Source: Bacteroidota bacterium (GTDB taxonomy: Bacteria > Bacteroidota > Bacteroidia > Bacteroidales > Prolixibacteraceae). Taken from it: a stretch of DNA of 14,232 nt. Positions 1 through 7,813 of this stretch are shown in pieces. The stretch's first letter is position 1; each line of letters begins with the position of its first letter. The position numbers were made by a program, and so were the translations under genes. The notes beneath the pieces are model-generated. The model was not told the origin of the DNA. It searched no databases and was given only the letters and a program-made list of their open reading frames with translations. The stretch lies in assembly GCA_023428545.1 (NCBI GenBank), contig JAEYXH010000009.1:1-14232 (forward strand), given 5' to 3'.

Positions 1-715
1 CGTCATCATCATCATCATCGTCGTCATCTTCCCATTTAATCTTGCCAAGATCACCCAATGCCTCCTCCAGCAAATCGGTAATATCTTCGTTCATGTCGTC
101 AGTAAAGCGCAACACACCATCAGTGCCAACTTCGACCTGCGAGAGATCAATCTCGTTAAAGATGTCAGAAAGATTGAAAGTTACGAGAAGATCATTGAGT
201 AAACCAAGACTGATTGTAAAGCCGTAATCATCCTCAATCTCAATTTCAATGTCATCATCGGTCATGAATTCAAAAGGAGTAACCGATAAATCAGGAAAAG
301 TGATGTTTCCTCTGATGATTATTGCATTGCCACCCTCAAGGACATCTTCGGTTTCCACCTCAATTTCCTTATACATTCCTGGCAAAATTATAGTCCAGTC
401 TATCGGAGGTTCTGAGATCCCTGTAAGCAGGTTAATGGCATACGGGCCGTCGAAAACAATTTTTTCCTGGTGGTCATTGCCACCGTCTCCCAGAGGTTTG
501 AATTTGATTTTCTCGATACCGATCATTGCTTCCGTAATTTCAATGTCCTGGATACCGTCAATAGAAGCACTTTTCAACCCCGTAGGTGAAGTTGCCGACT
601 TAAAAGTTACCCGTACACTTGTTTCGTCTTCAGGAATGGTTTCATTGCATGATTGTAACATCAATATGCCAGCCAACAGCACAATTCCAAATAAAATTTT
701 CAATTCTTTCATCAT
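1..715 (-). CDS. Acidic lipoprotein, C-terminus beyond left edge (possibly DUF4382-like)
   Basis: Partial gene read on the minus strand from ATG at 715 to the window edge with no stop (238 codons visible). The protein begins MMKELKILFG, has a hydrophobic signal segment and a lipobox LQSC with Cys23, so it should be a lipid-anchored envelope protein. The mature part reads like a beta-rich domain: an 'IEITEAMIGIEKIKFKP' strand pair, then 'YAINLLTG', then 'LPGMYKEIEVE'. That order resembles DUF4382-type lipoproteins, which are thought to have a carbohydrate-binding-like fold, but the similarity is from memory and weak. The second half is rich in Asp and Glu (about residues 150-238) and ends in nine consecutive Asp codons at the edge. 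A second ATG lies directly behind the first, so the start may be 712. No neighbour explains its job. Confident that it is a real lipoprotein gene; the family is uncertain. Confidence 0.8.
   Translation of the reverse strand, partial: MMKELKILFGIVLLAGILMLQSCNETIPEDETSVRVTFKSATSPTGLKSASIDGIQDIEITEAMIGIEKIKFKPLGDGGNDHQEKIVFDGPYAINLLTGISEPPIDWTIILPGMYKEIEVETEDVLEGGNAIIIRGNITFPDLSVTPFEFMTDDDIEIEIEDDYGFTISLGLLNDLLVTFNLSDIFNEIDLSQVEVGTDGVLRFTDDMNEDITDLLEEALGDLGKIKWEDDDDDDDDD
3..29 (-). repeat. GAT/GAC trinucleotide run encoding poly-Asp
   Basis: Nine consecutive aspartate codons on the minus strand, five of them identical GAT in a row, inside the lipoprotein gene. The run continues to the window edge, so its full length is not visible. 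Confidence 0.8.
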
Positions 716-1145
716 GATGGGATTTGTTTTAACATGTTCCTGAACCAAATATTTAAATATAAAATCTTTAAAATCATAAGATTTCGTAGGATTTACCTTT
801 TCCACTTGCCAGATCTCGTTGATTTGGGCGACATTTTTTGAACAAGTACTGTGCCTTATTCTATGTAAGCCTTAACGTATTGGTAAACAATTAATTGTTG
901 GTAAAAGTTTATTGGCCTTTTTCTCAATTTGATAAAAATTGTATCATGGCGATAGGAAATTTGTTACTGGCATATTGATTATTTAATTGGAAGATGCATT
1001 TCCATCTCATAATTGTTGGAAATGCCGATCATCGAATTTTATTTATTCCCCCGTGTGACCATATTGGCATTTACGCGAGTAAATTGATATATTTGAACTT
1101 ACCTGAAGGAGTACTTAAAAACCAAAAATTATAATACAAATAGTT
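716..1145. other. Intergenic stretch between divergent genes
   Basis: 430 bases separating the minus-strand lipoprotein from the plus-strand flavin protein. No credible coding region was found in either direction. It holds a 14-bp palindrome AACAATTAATTGTT at 886-899, flanked by two TTGGTAAA copies at 880-887 and 898-905, and the promoter candidate at 1064-1095. Nothing else was recognised. Confidence 0.6.
1064..1095 (+). promoter_or_regulatory. Candidate Bacteroidota-type promoter
   Basis: TATATTTG at 1088-1095 matches the Bacteroidota -7 consensus TAnnTTTG exactly. ATTG ending at 1066 fits the -33 TTG element with a 21-base spacer. It lies about 50 bases before the flavin-protein start, which gives a plausible 5' leader. 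This is a match by eye in AT-rich DNA, so confidence is moderate. Confidence 0.45.
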
Positions 1146-1544
1146 ATGGCAAAACTAACCCGCGAGATGCAAGACATGGTCATGTCACAACAGTGCTTTC
1201 ATGCCACTGTCAGCAAAGAAGGAATTCCCAATAATGCCCCAAAGCGTTCAACCAGGGTTTTTGATGAGGAAACGCTGATTTTCAATGAAGGAGTGGGCCG
1301 TACCACCTACCGAAACATTCTGGATGGCTCTCTCGATGCGGTTGCCGTGGTAAATCGCGATATCATGGAGGGATACCGGTTTGTTTGCACTCCCAAGGTG
1401 CTCACCGAAGGGGATATATATGAAAATTCAGCTGAACTGTCTGTGAAGGCTGGTATGCCTAAACCGAAAGCAGTGATCTTGCTCCACATTGATGAGATAT
1501 ACAGCCTGAAACCTGGCCCAATGGCGGGTCAAAAGATTTCCTGA
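1146..1544 (+). CDS. Pyridoxamine 5'-phosphate oxidase-like flavin-binding protein
   Basis: A 132-residue protein of the small FMN-binding split-barrel type, as in pyridoxamine 5'-phosphate oxidase-like families. Visible family marks are the N-terminal 'MAKLTREM' helix, the strand 'HATVSKEGIPNNAPKRS' (about 19-35), 'DEETLIFNEGVG' (about 40-51) with a following 'TYRNI', the central 'VAVVNRD' and 'GYRFVCTP' strands, and the end 'EIYSLKPGPMAGQKI'. Short stand-alone proteins of this pattern are common in anaerobic bacteria and usually have no assigned substrate; an FMN- or F420-like cofactor role is inferred from the fold. It has no signal peptide and should be cytoplasmic. ATG at 1146 is the first start in the frame. 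A purine-rich AAGGAG is about 35 bases upstream, too far to be a normal ribosome site. It appears monocistronic, with 255 bases before the next gene. It is not expected to be true PdxH, which is longer. Confidence 0.85.
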   Translation: MAKLTREMQDMVMSQQCFHATVSKEGIPNNAPKRSTRVFDEETLIFNEGVGRTTYRNILDGSLDAVAVVNRDIMEGYRFVCTPKVLTEGDIYENSAELSVKAGMPKPKAVILLHIDEIYSLKPGPMAGQKIS

Positions 1545-1799
1545 TCCCTCTTTTGTCTGCTGAAGTTTATGCAATAATTGCTTTCTGTATTCAATTTTAT
1601 GGAATCATAACCGGATTTCTATATTTTTGAACCACCACAACCTAATTATTGACCAAGACAAGGGGCCTGAATTTTCTATTACAGATCACTGTCTTGCAAA
1701 TAGGGTTAAGAAATAACCAACCTGTATCTAAATCCTGACTTGGCGAATAATAAATGGATTGAAAACTTTTATCATCGTATAATTTAATAAGTCAAGTCA

Positions 1800-4082
1800 A
1801 TGATCAGGAAAATTGTAATCTTTTTTGGAATCCTTTTATTGGGGTTAGTTCTAAAAGTTAACAGCCAGGATTTTGATCCGGTAAGTTATGTGAGTACACT
1901 GACAGGTACTCTCTCGAAATATGAACTGTCGACCGGAAATACCTATCCGGCAATAGCTTTACCCTGGGGCATGAATTTCTGGTCTCCCCAAACCGGAAAA
2001 ATGGGTGATGGATGGATGTACCAATATACTGCCGATAAAATCAGGGGATTCAAACAAACACACCAGCCAAGCCCCTGGATGAATGATTACGGGCAGTTTT
2101 CGATTATGCCCATGACCGGCAAGGTGGTTTTTAACGAAGATGAACGGGCAAGCTGGTTTTCGCACAAGGCGGAAGTGGCAAAGCCTCATTATTATCGTGT
2201 CTATTTGGCCGATGTTGATGTAACAGCCGAAATAACCCCTACAGAAAGGGCTGCCATGTTTAGGTTTACCTATCCCACGAGTGATGAATCCTATGTTATT
2301 ATAGATGCGTTTAACAAGGGGTCTTATGTGAAAATCATTCCGGAGGAAAACAAAATAATTGGCTATACCACCCGAAACAGTGGCGGTGTCCCCGAAAACT
2401 TCAAAAACTATTTTGTCGTTGTTTTTGACAAGCCATTCACATCCTTTTCAGTGGCAAAAGATAGTGTTATTGTGGCCGGCGAAAAGGAATTTTCAGGGAA
2501 CCATGCCGGCGCTATCGTCGGCTTTTCTACTGTAAAAGCTGAAAAAGTCCATGCCCATGTGGCTTCTTCCTTCATCAGCCACGAACAGGCTTTGCTTAAT
2601 CTGAAAGAGTTGAGTGATGACAGTTTCGATGAAGTCGTGGAATGTGGCAGAGTCCGATGGAACGAGGTTCTTGGAAAAATCAGGATTCAAGACGATAATA
2701 TTGATAACCTCCGGACTTTCTACTCGAATCTTTACCGAACCGTGCTTTTTCCCCGCAATTTTTCGGAAACCGACGCCAGCGGAAGGATCGTCCATTACAG
2801 TCCCTATAATGGCGAGGTATTGCCGGGGTATATGTTTACGGATACCGGATTTTGGGATACCTTCCGGAGCCTCTTCCCTTTTCTTAACTTTCTTTTCCCT
2901 TCCGAAAATGAAAAAATGCAGGAAGGGCTGGCCAACGCCTATAAAGAAAGTGGGTTCCTTCCTGAATGGGCAAGTCCGGGCCATAGGAATATCATGGTGG
3001 GTAACAATTCAGCCTCGGTTGTAGCCGATGCCTACTTAAAAGGGTTACGGGGATATGACATTGAAACTTTGTGGGAAGCCCTGAAACATGGAGCCAACAG
3101 CGTGCATCCAAAAGTTGGTGCCTCTGGAAGGACCGGGTATGAACAGTATAATCAATTCGGATATATACCGAATGATGTCAGGATTAGCCAGAATGTTGCC
3201 CGCACACTCGAATATGCCTACGATGACTGGACCATTTACCGGTTGGGCAAGGCTTTGAATAAGCCTGCTGAAGAGATCGACATCTATGCAAAGAGGGCCA
3301 TGAATTATAAAAACCTGTATAATCCGAAAAATAAATTGATGGCCGGAAGAGCAAGCGATGGTTCTTTTCCCGACTCTTTTGATCCTGCAGCCTGGGGACG
3401 CGATTTTACTGAAGGAAACAGCTGGCACTACTCCTGGTCGGTTTTCCATGATCCCCAGGGTTTAATTGACCTGATGGGAGGGCGTGGGGAGTTTATTACC
3501 ATGCTCGATTCAGTATTTATAATTCCGGGATCTGTGGGAATGAACAGTCGCCGGATGATCCACGAAATGCGCGAAATGCAAGTGATGGATATGGGTCAGT
3601 ATGCCCATGGAAACCAGCCAATACAGCACATGGTTTATCTCTATAATTATGCAGGGGAGCCCTGGAAGGCCCAATACTGGGCAAGGGAAATCATGGACAA
3701 GCTTTATACGGCGGCACCCGACGGTTATTGTGGTGATGAGGACAATGGGCAGACTTCGGCATGGTATGTTTTCTCTGCCTTGGGTTTTTACCCGGTGTGT
3801 CCGGGCAGCAATGAGTATATCCTGGGCTCACCCCTGTTTAAATCCATTGAAATTGATTTGGAAAATGGGAAAAAGATCAAAATCAAGGCAGGAAATAATT
3901 CGAAAGAGAACCGGTATATCCAGGAAATGAAAGTCAACGGCCAGGTATACACCAAAAATTTCCTGCTTCACGAAGAATTGATGCAAGGCGCGGAAATAGA
4001 ATTCAATATGGGTAATATTCCAAACCAGCGCAGAGGCACCGGTAAACAGGACTTTCCCTATTCTTTCTCGAATGAGAAATAG
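1800..4082 (+). CDS. Secreted GH92 alpha-mannosidase with Gln at the catalytic-acid site
   Basis: A 760-residue glycoside hydrolase family 92 protein. GH92 enzymes are calcium-dependent, inverting exo-alpha-mannosidases. Residues 1-22 form a signal peptide (no lipobox), so it acts in the periplasm or outside. The N-terminal beta-sandwich carries 'RGFKQTHQPSPWMNDYGQF' (82-100). The catalytic (alpha/alpha)6 part has 'TGFWDTFR' (349-356), 'EGNSWHYSW' from 538, 'YAHGNQPIQH' (601-610), 'DGYCGDEDNGQTSAWYVFSA' from 641, and 'GFYPVCPGSNEYILGSP'. Length is normal for the family and the frame is intact. In most characterised members the HGN motif is followed by Glu, the general acid; here it is Gln606. 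The family enzyme known to cleave mannose-1-phospho-6-mannose has Gln at this position, because a phosphate leaving group needs no protonation. A mannosyl-phosphodiesterase activity is therefore inferred, not shown. It is apparently a single-gene transcription unit ended by the hairpin at 4134-4189. Confidence 0.95.
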   Translation: MIRKIVIFFGILLLGLVLKVNSQDFDPVSYVSTLTGTLSKYELSTGNTYPAIALPWGMNFWSPQTGKMGDGWMYQYTADKIRGFKQTHQPSPWMNDYGQFSIMPMTGKVVFNEDERASWFSHKAEVAKPHYYRVYLADVDVTAEITPTERAAMFRFTYPTSDESYVIIDAFNKGSYVKIIPEENKIIGYTTRNSGGVPENFKNYFVVVFDKPFTSFSVAKDSVIVAGEKEFSGNHAGAIVGFSTVKAEKVHAHVASSFISHEQALLNLKELSDDSFDEVVECGRVRWNEVLGKIRIQDDNIDNLRTFYSNLYRTVLFPRNFSETDASGRIVHYSPYNGEVLPGYMFTDTGFWDTFRSLFPFLNFLFPSENEKMQEGLANAYKESGFLPEWASPGHRNIMVGNNSASVVADAYLKGLRGYDIETLWEALKHGANSVHPKVGASGRTGYEQYNQFGYIPNDVRISQNVARTLEYAYDDWTIYRLGKALNKPAEEIDIYAKRAMNYKNLYNPKNKLMAGRASDGSFPDSFDPAAWGRDFTEGNSWHYSWSVFHDPQGLIDLMGGRGEFITMLDSVFIIPGSVGMNSRRMIHEMREMQVMDMGQYAHGNQPIQHMVYLYNYAGEPWKAQYWAREIMDKLYTAAPDGYCGDEDNGQTSAWYVFSALGFYPVCPGSNEYILGSPLFKSIEIDLENGKKIKIKAGNNSKENRYIQEMKVNGQVYTKNFLLHEELMQGAEIEFNMGNIPNQRRGTGKQDFPYSFSNEK

Positions 4083-4133
4083 GAATTAGTCTGCAGAAGC
4101 CCGGAGGTCAGAGCCTCCCCTGATCCCATACAG

Positions 4134-4189
4134 GCCCATTATCCTTGGTTGAACCACCTATCAACCAAGGATGATGGGCTTTCTCTTTT
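4134..4189 (+). terminator. Intrinsic terminator after GH92 gene
   Basis: A 19-bp stem (4134-4152 with 4161-4179, one G-T wobble) closes an 8-base loop and is followed by TTTCTCTTTT at 4180-4189. It begins 52 bases after the GH92 stop codon. This is one of the clearest signals in the window. Confidence 0.9.
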
Positions 4190-4276
4190 AAAACATTTTT
4201 TCAATACTCCCCAGGTAGCTTCCACATCCGTTTGATACCGGTTTGGCGTTTTAATACTTCTGTTGGGGTACTACAT

Positions 4277-4311
4277 TAGTTCTCGTATAGCTGGCAACTA
4301 TACGAGAACTA
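4277..4311. repeat. Perfect 14-bp inverted repeat, 7-base loop
   Basis: TAGTTCTCGTATAG (4277-4290) is exactly complementary to CTATACGAGAACTA (4298-4311), with CTGGCAA between. No T-run follows on the plus strand, and the minus strand side shows none either, so it does not look like a terminator. Such a repeat might be an operator, a structured RNA element or a mobile-element remnant; nothing here decides. Confidence 0.75.
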
Positions 4312-4754
4312 TTCAAGATGCTGCGTTGATCTATGGTATATACGACTCGGTGCCATATGGATATGGGAGTTTACGCGGGAATTGATTAAAGCCATTAATG
4401 GAAAATTGTCTTGGGGGAAATTCCAAAATCCTGCCTTAGCTGACAAGGAGCCTGAAAATAATTCAGGGGACAAAACTTTTAAGTCTTGGATCTTGTTTAA
4501 TCTTTTGGAGAATAGATTAATTTTTTTGGTTTAGACACATGATGTGTTTTGGTTTTTGGGATTTAATGCCAATGTGATTTATGTGGCAAAATCTGACTAA
4601 GAATAAATTGAATGATAGTTTAGGATAAATACAAAGGGTATGAAACTAGTTGGGAAAATTTTAATGCCTGTTGATGTTAAGCAGGTCTGTTTAGACTGGT
4701 ACATTTATACTGAAATTTGACATTTAACAAGCAGCAATAAAAACCTTAAATCTG

Positions 4755-7055
4755 ATGCAAACTCTTTTGCTCGTTTATTTGGTGTCCGCTTTTTTACCTT
4801 TTGTTTTCCCCGGAAAAATAAAAAAGGTGATTCCTTTTTTTCTTTCACTGGTCCACCTTGGAGCGTTTGTTTATTTCCTTTCGAACTTGAAATCGATCGC
4901 CAATGGCGATATACTTCGTGAATCCATTGGCTGGATTCCTCAATTAGGTATCAACTTTGACCTTGTTTTAAACGGGTTAAGCCTTGCTTTTGCATTACTG
5001 ATTACCGGAACAGGGGTTCTTGTTTTTTTGTATGCACATGCCTACATGAAAAGTTATAAGAACCTGGGTTTTTTTTATTTCTACCTGTTTTTGTTTAGTG
5101 CCGCAATGCTGGGCTTGGTGCTTTCAGGTAATTTAATTCAGTTGTTCGTTTTTTGGGAGTTGACGAGCTATTTGTCATTTCTGCTCATCAGTTTTTTCCA
5201 CGAAAAGGAATCGGCACGAAATGCGGCATTCCAATCCTTGTATCTGACAGGTTTTGGTGGATTGGTGATGGTGGCCGGTATCATCTTACTGGGAAGCGTA
5301 GTTGGAAACTATACCGTGTCAGATTGGGTTGCAAATGCCGAAATTCTGAGGGCACACCAGTTTTATCTGCCCGGATTGATTTTGATTTTTGTGGGAGTGT
5401 TTACCAAATCAGCCCAATTCCCTTTTCATTTTTGGCTTCCGGGCGCCATGCAGGCACCGACCCCGGTTAGTTCATACCTGCATTCTGCCACCATGGTAAA
5501 AGCCGGTATTTTTATGCTGGCATTGCTTAGCCCGATTCTGGGCGGCACATCCGAATGGACATACATTTTGACGCTGACAGGTGCGATAACCATGTTTATG
5601 GGTGCCTATTTCGCCATTACACAAATTGATATCAAGGCCATATTGGCATACACCACTATCAGCTCATTGGGAGTATTGGTTTTGCTCCTTGGAATTGATA
5701 CTGCCTTGTCAGTCAAGGCAGCCATGCTATTCCTGTTCGTACATGCATTTTACAAAGCGGCCCTGTTTATGATTGCAGGGTTCATTGATAAAAAGACCGG
5801 GACCCGTGATTGGCGAGATCTGGGTGGACTTGCACGCAGCATGCCCATTACGTTTGTTTTTGCGGTGCTTGCCTCGCTGTCAATGGCAGGTCTTCCACCA
5901 ATGCTTGGATTTCTGGGCAAGGAACTTATTTATGAAGCTAAAGTCCAGTCCCCCGTCATTGCACCCTATGTTCTTGTTCTGGGGGTTGCAGGGAATGCTT
6001 TGATGATTGCCGTTGCTTTGTTTTTTCTGGCTAAGGTTTTTCTGGGTAAGGCAAAGAATCAGGTTCAAATTAAGGTAAAGACCGATTGGGCTTATATAAT
6101 TGGCCCTGGGATACTTGCGCTATTAAGTCTTTTCTTTGGTCTTTTCCCTGCCTTTTTGGGTGAAACCATCGTTGAACCGGCGTTAATCAGTATCCTCAAG
6201 AGGGATTACAATGTGGAGTTAAAACTATGGCATGGCTTTAATGCCGTTTTCTTTTTAAGTCTCTTCACGGTGTTACTTGGCTTTATTTTATTTTATGTGG
6301 TTTACACGAGAGATTCCTTTTTGGCAAAATGGAGAGCCTTCAACCAAAGGGTTTTTTCTGTCAGGTTTGTTGACGTATTCAATAGTTTGCTGAAAGGCTT
6401 TCTCAATTTTTCGAAACGGAAAACCGAGTTGGTCCAGCATGGATATCATCGTTTTTATATTCTTACCATCTTCCTGGTAGCTTCCATTTTTTTATGGTAT
6501 CAGGTATATGTTACCATTGGATGGAACCTGGACAATGTTTTCACACTTCGACCTTTTTATGTATCGGGTCTTGTTTTGGTAATCATTCTCAGCACGATAT
6601 TTAGCGTGGTCTCCAAGTCGCGTATCGCCACCATCATAACAATGGGTGTTGCCGGTTATGGCATTGCGTTGCTGTTTATGTACTACAGTGCCATTGACTT
6701 GGCCATTACCCAGATAATTGTTGAAACATTGATTCTGGTGATGTTTGTCTTGATCTTGCAACGCCTGCCAATTTTTGCCCGGTTATCTTCAAAAACCACG
6801 CGCATCAGAGACCTGTTGATTGCATTGTCTTTTGGTACTGCCATGACGGTATTGGCCTTGAAATCGATTAATGTCAATTTTAATCACCCCATCTCGGATT
6901 TCATGATTGAAAACAGTTATGACAAGGCTTTTGGGCAAAATGTCGTAAATGTCATCCTGGTTGATTTCAGGGCTTTGGATACTTTGGGAGAGGTAACGGT
7001 ACTGGTAATTGCGGCATTGGGAGTATTTGTATTGCTAAAAAAGAAAGGAACATGA
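4755..7055 (+). CDS. mrpA: Na+/H+ antiporter subunit MrpA
   Basis: Large 766-residue membrane subunit of the Mrp multi-subunit Na+/H+ antiporter, related to NuoL/ND5 of complex I. The NuoL-like part covers about residues 1-510. It has the conserved Glu135 in 'FVFWELTSYLSFLL', Lys218 in 'FTKSAQFPFHFWLPGA', Lys249 in 'LHSATMVKAGIF' and Glu390 in 'GFLGKELIYEAK', the usual charged residues of the proton path. The C-terminal MrpA-specific part holds 'AIDLAITQIIVETLILVMF' (646-664) with Glu657 and ends in the MrpB-like segment 'NVVNVILVDFRALDTLGE' (729-746). Length is a little below the roughly 800 residues of Bacillus MrpA, with both halves intact. The stop codon overlaps the mrpB start as ATGA. 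The first gene of a seven-gene operon. Probably helps keep Na+ low and pH steady in the cytoplasm. Confidence 0.96.
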   Translation: MQTLLLVYLVSAFLPFVFPGKIKKVIPFFLSLVHLGAFVYFLSNLKSIANGDILRESIGWIPQLGINFDLVLNGLSLAFALLITGTGVLVFLYAHAYMKSYKNLGFFYFYLFLFSAAMLGLVLSGNLIQLFVFWELTSYLSFLLISFFHEKESARNAAFQSLYLTGFGGLVMVAGIILLGSVVGNYTVSDWVANAEILRAHQFYLPGLILIFVGVFTKSAQFPFHFWLPGAMQAPTPVSSYLHSATMVKAGIFMLALLSPILGGTSEWTYILTLTGAITMFMGAYFAITQIDIKAILAYTTISSLGVLVLLLGIDTALSVKAAMLFLFVHAFYKAALFMIAGFIDKKTGTRDWRDLGGLARSMPITFVFAVLASLSMAGLPPMLGFLGKELIYEAKVQSPVIAPYVLVLGVAGNALMIAVALFFLAKVFLGKAKNQVQIKVKTDWAYIIGPGILALLSLFFGLFPAFLGETIVEPALISILKRDYNVELKLWHGFNAVFFLSLFTVLLGFILFYVVYTRDSFLAKWRAFNQRVFSVRFVDVFNSLLKGFLNFSKRKTELVQHGYHRFYILTIFLVASIFLWYQVYVTIGWNLDNVFTLRPFYVSGLVLVIILSTIFSVVSKSRIATIITMGVAGYGIALLFMYYSAIDLAITQIIVETLILVMFVLILQRLPIFARLSSKTTRIRDLLIALSFGTAMTVLALKSINVNFNHPISDFMIENSYDKAFGQNVVNVILVDFRALDTLGEVTVLVIAALGVFVLLKKKGT

Positions 7056-7477
7056 ATTCAGTAATACTTCAGATCGCATCGAAATACGTAAGGTGGATAC
7101 TTGTGATATTTGCACTAACCGCTCTATATCGTGGCCATAACTTTCCGGGAGGAGGCTTCATTGGTGGTTTGCTGGTAGGCTTATCTGTTGTTTTTTCAAG
7201 TTTGGCCTATGATGCCCAAAGCGCAAGAAATTCTTTGATAATCAAGTCAGAGGGATATATCGCTTTGGGTTTGTTAACGATTCTTATCAGCATTTTGCCC
7301 GGAGTTTTCCTGAAAGACTATTTTATGGCTGGTGTTTGGACCAGCATTCACATACCCTTGGTGGGAGTTATAAAACTGGGAACTCCTTTTTTATTCGACA
7401 TCGGTGTTTTCCTGGCTGTAATAGGGGTGACATTAATGTCGTTTTTCACTTTTAGCAACATTACAAAATGGAAATAG
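7052..7477 (+). CDS. mrpB: Na+/H+ antiporter subunit MrpB
   Basis: A 141-residue membrane protein with four predicted hydrophobic segments and the MrpB hallmark 'GHNFPGGGFIGGL' at residues 28-40. MrpB is a structural membrane subunit, needed together with MrpA for assembly of the complex. ATG at 7052 shares four bases with the end of mrpA, which implies translational coupling. Its last codons overlap the start of mrpC by 10 bases. Length matches the family. Confidence 0.96.
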   Translation: MNSVILQIASKYVRWILVIFALTALYRGHNFPGGGFIGGLLVGLSVVFSSLAYDAQSARNSLIIKSEGYIALGLLTILISILPGVFLKDYFMAGVWTSIHIPLVGVIKLGTPFLFDIGVFLAVIGVTLMSFFTFSNITKWK

Positions 7478-7812
7478 TATTGGCAATATTGGTAGGGGTT
7501 TTATATACCGCAGGCGTATATATGTTGTTGCGGCGCAGTATCCTGAAGTTTATCATCGGGATAATATTTTTGAGCAATGCAACCAATTTGCTTGTGTTTA
7601 TTTCATCGGGGATCACTGCCGGGCAACCTGCTTTTGTCGATGGCACCACTCCTTCTCCCAATAATCTTGCTGATCCATTGCCTCAGGCATTGGTACTTAC
7701 TGCCATTGTCATTGGATTTGGCATCGTGGTTTTTACCCTGGCTTTAAAGTTCAAGTTTTTTGAAACCACTGGTACCGATGATTTGGACCAGTTACAACAA
7801 ACAGACAACTAA
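7468..7812 (+). CDS. mrpC: Na+/H+ antiporter subunit MrpC (NuoK-like)
   Basis: A 114-residue, three-helix membrane protein homologous to NuoK of complex I. The signature 'DPLPQALVLTAIVIGFG' spans residues 69-85, and the N-terminal helices contain the usual 'LRRSILKFIIGIIFLSNATN' stretch (21-40). A hydrophilic tail rich in Asp and Gln ends the protein ('DDLDQLQQTDN'). It starts inside the last codons of mrpB, and only one base separates its stop from the mrpD start, so it belongs to the same operon. Confidence 0.96.
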   Translation: MEIVLAILVGVLYTAGVYMLLRRSILKFIIGIIFLSNATNLLVFISSGITAGQPAFVDGTTPSPNNLADPLPQALVLTAIVIGFGIVVFTLALKFKFFETTGTDDLDQLQQTDN

Positions 7813-7813
7813 T

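Larger units (their letters stand above)
4083..4754. other. Long non-coding stretch between GH92 and mrp operon
   Basis: 672 bases without a credible gene on either strand. It contains the GH92 terminator (4134-4189), a perfect 14-bp inverted repeat (4277-4311), a small palindrome ACACATGATGTGT (4535-4547), CCTGAA-AATAA-TTCAGG (4451-4467), and presumably the mrp promoter. No clear TTG/TAnnTTTG pair could be picked for that promoter; TACATTTA at 4700-4707 is the nearest -7-like site but lacks a well-spaced partner. Confidence 0.6.

Noticed and set aside
249..743. Long plus-strand open frame opposite the left-edge lipoprotein gene
   Set aside because: The minus strand has an uninterrupted frame with a start, signal peptide and lipobox; the plus frame is its shadow and has no protein-like features.
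1759..1787. TTG and TATAATTTA as a promoter for the GH92 gene
   Set aside because: Only a partial match to TAnnTTTG, and it would leave a leader of about ten bases; too weak to call.
2493..2984. 163-codon minus-strand frame inside the GH92 gene
   Set aside because: It lies fully inside a gene with clear GH92 motifs and has no recognisable domain of its own.
4535..4547. ACACATGATGTGT palindrome before mrpA, and a similar-sized TTACACTGTGTAA after mrpG at 10257-10269
   Set aside because: Palindromes with 6-base arms are expected a few times by chance in 14 kb, and the two sequences are unlike each other.
7760..7813. Upstream ATG extending MrpD by 18 residues
   Set aside because: The added residues are a hydrophilic out-of-frame reading of the mrpC tail, and the ATG at 7814 fits the family start and operon spacing.
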